From assembly GCA_031253705.1 (NCBI GenBank), contig JAIRVW010000141.1:1-10252 (forward strand): 10,252 nt of DNA, written 5' to 3'. Source of the stretch: Brucellaceae bacterium (lineage in GTDB: Bacteria > Pseudomonadota > Alphaproteobacteria > Rhizobiales > Rhizobiaceae). Numbering within the stretch: position 1 is the stretch's first letter; the number at the start of each line of letters is the position of its first letter. Shown piece by piece: positions 1 to 5,199 of this stretch. Made by a program: the position numbers and the translations under genes. Under the pieces are notes generated by a model. That model saw only the letters and a program-made list of their open reading frames with translations. It did not search any database and was not told the origin of the DNA.

Positions 1-184
1 TCATGGTCATGCCGGCATCTTCGCACCATTTCTGAAAAAGCAGACGGCCTTCGCGGTCTTCATCGGTCAGGGTTTGGCGATTATTGCCAGTTGAAATGCC
101 AGGCCCGATTTTGGCCATATCCATCAGGCTGTCCCAGAGGCGGTCAGCATTGGTTTTGAGATTGCTGTTCAGATGCATGTTCAT
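1..184 (-). CDS. Zn-dependent hydantoinase/carbamoylase-family amidase, N-terminal part (runs off left edge)
   Basis: Only the first 61 codons are inside the window. The stretch RLWDSLMDMAKIGPG followed by LTDEDREGRLLFQKWCEDAG matches the N-terminus of the M20-like HyuC/N-carbamoyl amino acid amidase and beta-ureidopropionase family. Members hydrolyse N-carbamoyl-beta-alanine or N-carbamoyl amino acids to amino acid, CO2 and NH3 in the cytoplasm. The metal-binding residues lie beyond the edge and cannot be checked. The start is the ATG at 184-182: the frame holds no earlier ATG before a stop, and GGAA lies about 8 nt upstream. A second ATG at 178 is possible. The gene is divergent from a RutR-like regulator and close to preTA, so beta-ureidopropionase, the third step of reductive pyrimidine breakdown, is the best guess. 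N-carbamoyl-L-amino acid hydrolase or allantoate amidohydrolase cannot be excluded from this fragment. Confidence 0.78.
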   Translation of the reverse strand, partial: MNMHLNSNLKTNADRLWDSLMDMAKIGPGISTGNNRQTLTDEDREGRLLFQKWCEDAGMTM

Positions 185-268
185 GTCTGTTTCCGTATGC
201 GGTCTGTATTGATCATGATAGGTTCATAAAAGCACGGGGAGACGGCATGTGGATGTCCTCCTCATTTT

Positions 269-292
269 GCATATCATTGAAAGATGATGTGC
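269..292. repeat. Inverted repeat, candidate operator or leader hairpin of the amidase gene
   Basis: GCATATCAT (269-277) and ATGATGTGC (284-292) are complementary across a 6-nt spacer, with one G-T position in nine. The site lies 85 bp upstream of the amidase start. It could bind a dimeric regulator or form a hairpin in the 5' leader. Its sequence is unlike the RutR consensus. Confidence 0.35.
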
Positions 293-375
293 TTTGCAGC
301 TCGTTCAGCGCAGCCCTTCTCTGTGGCCGGACAAAAAGAGCCTTGATTGTTTCCCCACAAAAACGTTGATTACTT

Positions 376-393
376 CTCCGTTATGTTGCGGAG
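376..393. repeat. Short inverted repeat between divergent genes
   Basis: CTCCG (376-380) and CGGAG (389-393) are perfect complements around an 8-nt spacer. The position, about mid-way in the divergent region, would suit an operator serving both genes. The arms are short and no protein is implicated by sequence. Confidence 0.25.
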
Positions 394-542
394 TATTTAT
401 TGATACCGGCCTGACACTTGCGTGAAATTCCGGCTGACGTATCATTCACTAAATCCGGCACAGAACAAGATGATATCGGTGATGAAATTTGTCTGTGATG
501 CGTTATGTTTGCAGATAGTGTGAAAATGCGGGGAAGAGCAGC

Positions 543-1277
543 ATGGTACGGAAATCTAAACCGGCTAAAGACATTTCCGTTATGCTGGCCGAGGATACCG
601 CAAGCAGTAGCAAACGCCCGCTGAAATTGTCTGCGCAATGGAAGATTGATGCGGATGCGGTGCCGGAAAACTTGTCGCGTAGTCAGGAGATGAACCGCAA
701 ACTCATTCTGGAGGCTGCTCTGGATGTGTTTTCGACCTACGGTTTCCGTGGCTCCACAATTGATCAGATTGCGCTGAAATCCGGTATGTCCAAGCCCAAT
801 CTTTTGTATTATTTCCGCCGCAAGGAAGATATTTACAACACCGTTTTGCAGCAGACGATGGAAGAATGGCTGGCCTCGATGCAGGCTATTGATCCGCAGG
901 GCGAGCCTCTGGAAGAGCTGGGTTCTTATATCCGCAACAAGATCGAAATGGCTTTTCGCAATCCTGCGGCTTCGCGCCTGTTCGCCAATGAGATTATGCA
1001 TGGTGCACCGGCAATCGGCACGTTTCTGCAGGAAGACATGCGCAGGCTGGTGGATGAGAAAGCCGCGGTGATCGGACAATGGATGGATGAGGGCAGGCTG
1101 GCGAAAACCGACCCGCATCATTTGATTTTCACGATCTGGGCGACGACGCAGCATTATTCCGATTTTGAAACGCAATTGCGTGCCGTTCTCGGTCAAAGCT
1201 TTGATGCGCCGGAAATGTGTGAGAAAACGGTGCAGGCGGTCAGCGCTATATTGCTCAATGGTATTCGTCCACGTTGA
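543..1277 (+). CDS. rutR: TetR-family regulator of the RutR type
   Basis: The 244-residue protein has a TetR helix-turn-helix at about residues 50-98 (AALDVFSTYGFRGSTIDQIA, then SGMSKPNLLYYFRRKEDIY). The C-terminal ligand domain shows stretches I recall from E. coli RutR: PAASRLFANEIMHGAP, DPHHLIFTIWATTQHYSDF and the terminal GIRPR. E. coli RutR is a dimeric repressor/activator that releases DNA on binding uracil or thymine and controls pyrimidine use. Here the nearby targets are genes of the reductive route, so control of preT-preA and perhaps the divergent amidase is inferred. The start at 543 is supported by GGGAAGAG 4 nt upstream. It gives an N-terminal arm of about 45 residues before the HTH, longer than in E. 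coli. In-frame ATGs at codons 14 and 50 lack good ribosome-binding sites. A RutR-like operator lies upstream of preT. Confidence 0.88.
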   Translation: MVRKSKPAKDISVMLAEDTASSSKRPLKLSAQWKIDADAVPENLSRSQEMNRKLILEAALDVFSTYGFRGSTIDQIALKSGMSKPNLLYYFRRKEDIYNTVLQQTMEEWLASMQAIDPQGEPLEELGSYIRNKIEMAFRNPAASRLFANEIMHGAPAIGTFLQEDMRRLVDEKAAVIGQWMDEGRLAKTDPHHLIFTIWATTQHYSDFETQLRAVLGQSFDAPEMCEKTVQAVSAILLNGIRPR

Positions 1278-1304
1278 GCGGGGAAGGGTTGAGCAGGAAG
1301 GGAC

Positions 1305-1337
1305 AGCGGCAGAAATAATCCTGCCGCTATTCATTTT
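1305..1337. terminator. Terminator hairpin between convergent rutR and preA
   Basis: AGCGGCAG (1305-1312) pairs perfectly with CTGCCGCT (1321-1328) around an 8-nt AT-rich loop. It is followed on the plus strand by ATTCATTTT. It lies 27 bp past the rutR stop and 42 bp past the preA stop, so it probably serves rutR and may also act on the other strand, where the downstream tract is weaker. Confidence 0.65.
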
Positions 1338-1379
1338 ACTGGCTGTGATGACCGCCTGTCCTGTCACCGTTTTGTGCTC

Positions 1380-2696
1380 CTATTCCGCAGCCTGTTTGTG
1401 CATTTTGGCCATCGGATTATTCGGATGGGTCGTCCAGTTGGCATAATCAGGGCTGATCGGCTCTTTGGTGCGCGGATCAATGCCGGAGACCTGCTCCATG
1501 GTGATACAATCCTGCACAGGGCAGACGCTCACGCAGAGACTGCAGCCGACACATTCTTCATCAATCACCTCAAAATGGCGGACACCGTCCACCATGGAAG
1601 TAATCGCCTGATGGGAGGTGTCCTCACAGGCAATATGGCAACGGCCGCATTTGATGCAGGCATCCTGATCAATGCGCGCTTTGGTGGTGTAATTGAGGTT
1701 GAGATATTGCCAGTCGGTGACCTGCGGGGCAGCAAGACCACGGAAATCATCCAGTGAACGGTAGCCTTTGCTGTCCATCCAGTCGGACAGACCGTCAATC
1801 ATCTCCTGCACAACCTTGAAACCATAGGTCATGGCCGCCGTGCAGACCTGAACTGTGCCGCAACCGAGCGAAATATATTCCGCCGCATCGCGCCATGTGG
1901 TGATGCCGCCGATGCCGGACATCGGTAGTCCCCGTGTTTCCGGATCGCGGGCAATTTCCGCCACCATATTGAGGGCAATCGGTTTGACTGCAGGGCCGCA
2001 ATAGCCGCCATGGGAACCGCGTCCGTCAATGGTCGGCTGCGGGGCAAAATTGTCGAGATCAATGGAGACAATGGAATTGATGGTATTGATCAGTGACACC
2101 GCATCGGTTCCCGCATGTTTGGCAGCGCGGGCAGGCATACGGATATCGCTGATATTCGGGGTGAGCTTGGTGATCACCGGCATGCGGCTATATTGTTTGC
2201 ACCATTTCACCACCATGGCCACATATTCCGGCACTTGACCAACGGCGGCACCCATGCCGCGTTCGCTCATACCGTGCGGGCAACCGAAATTCAGCTCAAT
2301 ACCATCGGCACCGGTTTCTTCCACTCGTGGCAGAATCGCTTTCCATGCCTCTTCCTCGCAAGGCACCATGATGGAGGCGATCAGTGCGCGGTCTGGCCAG
2401 CGGCTTTTGACCTCTTTCATTTCACGCAGATTGATTTCCAGAGAACGGTCGGTGATCAGTTCAATATTGTTGAACCCGAGCAATCTGCGGTCAGCGCCCC
2501 AGATGGCACCATAGCGCGGGCCGTTGACATTAACGACCGGCGGGCCTTCAGCCCCCAGTGTTTTCCAGACAACACCACCCCAGCCGGCCTTGAAGGCGCG
2601 CTCCACATTATAGGCTTTATCGGTTGGCGGGGCAGACGCCAGCCAGAAAGGGTTAGGGGAACGGATACCGAGAAAATTCGTGGTCAGATCAGCCAT
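1380..2696 (-). CDS. preA: NAD-dependent dihydropyrimidine dehydrogenase, catalytic subunit PreA
   Basis: The 438-residue protein is the FMN and iron-sulfur subunit that, with PreT, reduces uracil or thymine to the 5,6-dihydro form using NADH. An FMN-binding TIM barrel (about residues 5-310) contains NFGCPHGMSERGMG, whose Cys139 matches the active-site cysteine of mammalian DPD. KLTPNI (177-182) and INTINS (203-208) fit the pyrimidine- and FMN-binding asparagines. Two [4Fe-4S] ferredoxin motifs follow: Cys347/350/353/357 and Cys382/385/388/392. E. coli PreA is slightly shorter (about 411). The ATG at 2696 has AAAGGAT 7 nt upstream (2704-2710) and lies one base after the preT stop, which points to translational coupling. 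An in-frame extension to 2801 lies inside preT and is rejected. Genome annotation may call it pydA or a dihydroorotate-dehydrogenase-like protein; the ferredoxin tail favours PreA. Confidence 0.95.
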   Translation of the reverse strand: MADLTTNFLGIRSPNPFWLASAPPTDKAYNVERAFKAGWGGVVWKTLGAEGPPVVNVNGPRYGAIWGADRRLLGFNNIELITDRSLEINLREMKEVKSRWPDRALIASIMVPCEEEAWKAILPRVEETGADGIELNFGCPHGMSERGMGAAVGQVPEYVAMVVKWCKQYSRMPVITKLTPNISDIRMPARAAKHAGTDAVSLINTINSIVSIDLDNFAPQPTIDGRGSHGGYCGPAVKPIALNMVAEIARDPETRGLPMSGIGGITTWRDAAEYISLGCGTVQVCTAAMTYGFKVVQEMIDGLSDWMDSKGYRSLDDFRGLAAPQVTDWQYLNLNYTTKARIDQDACIKCGRCHIACEDTSHQAITSMVDGVRHFEVIDEECVGCSLCVSVCPVQDCITMEQVSGIDPRTKEPISPDYANWTTHPNNPMAKMHKQAAE

Positions 2697-2697
2697 G

Positions 2698-4185
2698 TCA
2701 GTGATCCTTTGCCGGAGAGGTCGCGTGGGTGTGTAGCGATGGTGCATGCGGATGGAGGCTCGGCAGGTCTTTGCGATTGGCTGCCAGTACTGCCTCGGCA
2801 AAGCCGCTCACGGCTTCCGGCAATTGCATCAGGTGCTGATGGATGGATTGCGCGGCAATCTTGCCGTCCTGCACGGAGGCAACAGTGAGATCCTGACCGC
2901 CTGCCACGCAGTCGCCACCTGCCCAGATGCCTTTCACACTGGTGCGGTTTTCAGTATCAACTTTAATCCGTCCGCCGGACATTTCCATGCCGCTGGCGCC
3001 AAGGCCTTGGCCGTCCAGTTTCTGCCCGATGGCTTTGTAAATCTGGTCGGCGGGCAGGGTCAGCATCATATCTGTTGCAACCAGCTTGCCTTCGCGCTGT
3101 TCGGTCTGGGCAAAGCGGATAGCTGTAGCCTGCCCCTGAGCATTGAGCAGGATTTCTTCCGGTTGCAGGCAGTCGCGGATCACCACGCCTTCCGTTTGTG
3201 CCAGTTGCTGTTCATAGAGGCTGGCATTCATATGTTCGCGGTCACGGCGATAGGCCAGAGTGACATTCTCTGCGCCCAGCCGTTTGATCTGGATGGCAAT
3301 ATCAATGGCGGTCATACCGCCGCCGATGACCACGACATTCTTACCGATATTCAGGCGGGAAAGGTCGGAACTTTGACGCAGTTCTGCAATGGTGCGTACG
3401 GCATCCAGTACGTTTTCCGCATCTTCACCGGCAATATGCAGCCGGTTTGTGCCGCCAAGACCCAGTCCTAAAAACACCGCATCATAGCCGGAGCGTAAGG
3501 CATCCAGCTGGATATCCTTGCCGAGTGCTTTGCTGGTTTCGATGGTGATGCCGCCGATTTTGAGGATGAACTCCAGTTCGCGGGCAGCGAAATTATCGAC
3601 GCTTTTATAGGAGGCGATACCATATTCATTGAGGCCGCCGCCTTTCGGGCGGGCTTCAAAAATCGTCACCGTATGGCCTTCGCGTGCCAGCGCATGAGCG
3701 CAGGCAAGACCGGCGGGACCCGCGCCGACAACGGCCACGCTTTTGCCGGTAACCGGTGCACGGGTGAAAGGATGGACACCACTTTCCATCAGATGATCGG
3801 TGGCATGGCGCTGCAACAGACCGATGCGTACCGGCTTACCTTCTGCCGCTTCGCGCACGCAGGCTTCCTCGCACAGGGTTTCCGTCGGACAGACACGGGC
3901 ACACATGCCGCCGAGAATATTCTCGCTCAGAATGGTGCGTGCAGCCCCTTGCGGATTGCCGCCTGCGATCTGGCGGATGAATTGCGGAATATCAATATGG
4001 GTCGGGCAGGCCGTCATACACGGTGCATCATAGCAGAAATAGCAGCGGTCAGCCTCGACCAGTGCTTCATGCTTATCAAGCGGCGGATGCAGATCAGCAA
4101 ACACATCCTGATAATTATCGAGACGGTTCGGCCGGATATCCGCTGCTGCATTTTTCAGTTTGTCATGCGAATGCTGGTCACTCAT
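2698..4185 (-). CDS. preT: NAD-dependent dihydropyrimidine dehydrogenase, FAD subunit PreT
   Basis: The 495-residue protein is the electron-input subunit of the PreTA complex and resembles the N-terminal half of mammalian DPD and the GltD small subunit. Residues 48-60 (C-x2-C-x4-C-x3-C) and 95-109 (Cys95, 99, 105, 109) supply the N-terminal iron-sulfur clusters. VVGAGPAGLACAHALAREG (152-170) is the FAD Rossmann motif, VVVIGGGMTAIDIA (284-297) the nicotinamide-nucleotide site, and GIWAGGDCVAGGQDLTVASV (419-438) the C-terminal FAD motif. The ATG at 4185 has GGGAGGAG about 10 nt upstream; an earlier in-frame ATG at 4233 would place this site inside the gene. The protein is longer than E. coli PreT (about 412), partly through a His/Pro-rich tail with PSLHPHA and PSLHTHA. 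It is the first gene of preT-preA and follows a long structured leader with a RutR-like operator. Confidence 0.94.
   Translation of the reverse strand: MSDQHSHDKLKNAAADIRPNRLDNYQDVFADLHPPLDKHEALVEADRCYFCYDAPCMTACPTHIDIPQFIRQIAGGNPQGAARTILSENILGGMCARVCPTETLCEEACVREAAEGKPVRIGLLQRHATDHLMESGVHPFTRAPVTGKSVAVVGAGPAGLACAHALAREGHTVTIFEARPKGGGLNEYGIASYKSVDNFAARELEFILKIGGITIETSKALGKDIQLDALRSGYDAVFLGLGLGGTNRLHIAGEDAENVLDAVRTIAELRQSSDLSRLNIGKNVVVIGGGMTAIDIAIQIKRLGAENVTLAYRRDREHMNASLYEQQLAQTEGVVIRDCLQPEEILLNAQGQATAIRFAQTEQREGKLVATDMMLTLPADQIYKAIGQKLDGQGLGASGMEMSGGRIKVDTENRTSVKGIWAGGDCVAGGQDLTVASVQDGKIAAQSIHQHLMQLPEAVSGFAEAVLAANRKDLPSLHPHAPSLHTHATSPAKDH
2704..2710 (-). promoter_or_regulatory. Ribosome-binding site of preA inside preT
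   Basis: On the minus strand AAAGGAT lies 7 nt before the preA ATG and within the last codons of preT. It fixes the preA start at 2696 and explains why preA is not read from the longer upstream frame. Confidence 0.75.
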
Positions 4186-4392
4186 GCTCCTGTCACTCCT
4201 CCCGGCAGTGTCGCAGTCTGAGCTGGCGATCACATGCTTAAAATCAATGTCAGAGGTGCCGGACGGCCTGGCGCAATAGCGCAGAGCAAAATCCGGTTAT
4301 GCAAATGCTGTCTCAGAACGCATGGAATGCGCTCCGCATCGGGTCATTGCTGCATGGTGGGGAAACGGCGTGGTTCCCTTATTGAACGCCGG
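4186..4392 (-). other. Distal part of the preT leader, rich in alternative hairpins
   Basis: This stretch lies between the three-way-junction element and the preT start and has no credible gene. In transcript (minus) order it contains CGGCGT (4391-4386) able to pair with ACGCCG (4371-4366), and GGGAA (4378-4374) able to pair with TTCCC (4364-4360). The two helices interleave, so they could form a pseudoknot or exclude each other. Next, ATGCG (4339-4335), CGCAT (4331-4327) and ATGCG (4323-4319) alternate, so the middle segment can pair with either flank. GCGC (4282-4279) and GCGC (4274-4271) form a hairpin with a 4-nt loop. The preT Shine-Dalgarno (4196-4203) closes the region. All pairings were found by eye and no folding energy was computed. 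Confidence 0.45.
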
Positions 4393-4475
4393 TTCCGCAA
4401 TCTGTCAGAGCAAAGCATTTTTTTGTACGCATGCTTTTTGCTGCTGTGACTTCAGCATGACAGATTTTTGCGGAA
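4393..4475 (-). ncRNA. Candidate structured leader element, three-way junction
   Basis: The ends of this 83-nt element are complementary over 15 positions: 4393-4400 with 4468-4475 (8 pairs) and 4401-4407 with 4458-4464 (7 pairs), with three bulged bases at 4465-4467. Inside the closing helix sit two further hairpins: 4412-4418 with 4431-4437 (7 pairs, 12-nt loop) and 4439-4443 with 4453-4457 (5 pairs). The result is a three-way junction. It sits between the RutR-like operator and preT, and the predicted transcription start falls at its first base. There is no T-run after the closing helix on either strand, so it is not a plain intrinsic terminator. It may be a leader RNA or a dispersed palindromic repeat. 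I do not recognise it as a named riboswitch. Confidence 0.5.
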
Positions 4476-4503
4476 GGTCAAATTTTTTATCAGATGGTCA
4501 AAT
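4476..4503. repeat. Direct repeat GGTCAAAT at 20-bp spacing
   Basis: GGTCAAAT occurs at 4476-4483 and again at 4496-4503. The second copy is the right arm of the RutR-like operator. The first lacks a good left arm and may be a weak half-site placed about two helical turns away. Confidence 0.5.
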
Positions 4504-4510
4504 ATGACAA
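4482..4510 (-). promoter_or_regulatory. Candidate preT promoter
   Basis: On the minus strand TTGTCA (4510-4505, five of six to TTGACA) is followed after 17 nt by AAAAAT (4487-4482, four of six to TATAAT). The start point would be near 4475. An alternative -35 is the TTGACC at 4481-4476, with a poorer -10 inside the leader. The first choice places the RutR-like operator exactly in the spacer. Confidence 0.4.
4486..4501. promoter_or_regulatory. RutR-like operator upstream of preT
   Basis: TTTATCAGATGGTCAA matches the E. coli RutR consensus TTGACCANNTGGTCAA at 12 of 14 defined positions, with a perfect right arm. It lies about 285 bp upstream of preT and 33 bp past the coxG stop. A RutR homologue is encoded in the same locus. 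Repression relieved by uracil or thymine is the inferred role. Confidence 0.62.
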
Positions 4511-4534
4511 TCATACTCATAAAATAAAGCTGAA

Positions 4535-4999
4535 TTATACGCTGTCCGGCTGTACGCTTTGTGCAGCGGCTTCACCGATATTGGCGAAAAACCGATCAGC
4601 GATTTTGCGTGCCGCATTGCCGAGAAGTTTGGTGCCGAGCTGGGCAATTTTGCCGCCTGCATCGCCGTTGATCGTATAGCGCAGAATGGTAACATCAGGG
4701 CTTTCTTCGATCAGTTCGACATCGGCACTGCCTGCTGCGAAACCGGCGAGAGAGCCCTGACCTTCACCGCTGATTGTATAGGAAAACGGCGGATTGAGAT
4801 TGGAGAGGATCAGCAAGCCGTGAAAGCGGATTTTGATCAGGCTAAGATTGACAAGAATGGCTGCCTGAATATCGGTTTCCGAGAGCCGTTCCAGTGTCTC
4901 ACAACCCGGAATACAGGGCTTTAGCAGCTCCACATCATTCATGGCATTCCATACGGCTTGTCTGGGCGCATTGATGCGTTCTTCACCGGTCAGATCCAT
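4535..4999 (-). CDS. CoxG-like SRPBCC-family protein
   Basis: The 154-residue protein begins MDLTGEERINAPRQAVWNAM and carries PGCETLE (31-37), YTISGEGQGSLAGFAAGSAD (74-93) and GGKIAQLG (115-122). These are the usual features of the CoxG (carbon monoxide dehydrogenase subunit G) branch of the START/SRPBCC fold, a helix-grip barrel with a hydrophobic cavity. CoxG proteins act as membrane or quinone-linked accessory factors of molybdenum hydroxylases; no such enzyme is encoded in this window. There is no signal peptide or C-terminal membrane segment, so it is probably cytoplasmic. The ATG at 4999 has AAAGGAT about 5 nt upstream. It is divergent from pgi, and it lies upstream of preT on the same strand but separated by 349 bp with its own operator, so it is probably not part of that operon. 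The family is clear; the partner is unknown. Confidence 0.85.
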   Translation of the reverse strand: MDLTGEERINAPRQAVWNAMNDVELLKPCIPGCETLERLSETDIQAAILVNLSLIKIRFHGLLILSNLNPPFSYTISGEGQGSLAGFAAGSADVELIEESPDVTILRYTINGDAGGKIAQLGTKLLGNAARKIADRFFANIGEAAAQSVQPDSV

Positions 5000-5199
5000 A
5001 TCTATCCTTTAAAATTTATGTAGTGCAGGATATTTTTAACCCGCTATCTTGTTAATGATACCGGTTTCAATCACAAGAAAACAACGGCTGAATTTTGTTT
5101 TTATTTATCATGCCCTTAAATCGCTTCAGACAGTTCATATCTGAGGTGATACAGGTTTTATCTTGAAAAGCGGTTATTCGTCATTTGGGAGTGGTTGGC
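5000..5199. other. Divergent region between coxG-like gene and pgi
   Basis: This AT-rich 200-bp gap must hold the promoters of both genes. I see an AT-rich inverted repeat, AAAACAA (5078-5084) with TTGTTTT (5095-5101), and a short TCAGA/TCTGA palindrome near 5127-5145. No -35/-10 pair was convincing enough to call, and there is no open reading frame of note. Confidence 0.4.
5187..5191 (+). promoter_or_regulatory. Ribosome-binding site deciding the pgi start
   Basis: GGGAG lies 8 nt before the ATG at 5200. An in-frame TTG at 5185 would place this site inside the gene and has no purine-rich site of its own. Confidence 0.75.

Larger units (their letters stand above)
185..542. other. Divergent intergenic region between the amidase gene and rutR
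   Basis: This 358-bp gap must hold the promoters of both divergent genes. I see no open reading frame worth calling and no copy of the RutR core GGTCAA/TTGACC on either strand. Two inverted repeats stand out and are listed separately. No convincing -35/-10 pair could be chosen by eye. The Shine-Dalgarno sequence of rutR (GGGAAGAG, 531-538) closes the region. Confidence 0.6.

Noticed and set aside
1191..1196. GGTCAA inside rutR as an autoregulatory site
   Set aside because: It is a half-site only, late in the coding sequence.
2115..2888. Long open frame on the plus strand opposite preA/preT
   Set aside because: It is antisense to two clear genes across their junction, has odd composition and no ribosome-binding site. 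The same holds for the long frames opposite rutR, pgi and the zinc hydrolase gene.
4186..4233. Longer preT start at 4233
   Set aside because: It would place the good ribosome-binding site at 4196-4203 inside the gene, and the extra residues are unlike the family N-terminus.
4405..4458. A 17-codon open frame (MLKSQQQKACVQKNALL) inside the preT leader, minus strand
   Set aside because: It has no Shine-Dalgarno sequence and lies wholly inside the paired element, and the peptide has no telling codon run. The base pairing explains the sequence better.
4393..4475. Reading the junction element as an intrinsic terminator of the coxG-like gene
   Set aside because: The T bases on the plus strand are in the bulge of the helix, and no T-run follows the closing helix on either strand.
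5185..5199. TTG start for pgi at 5185
   Set aside because: GGGAG at 5187-5191 correctly serves the ATG at 5200, and the family N-terminus fits the shorter form.
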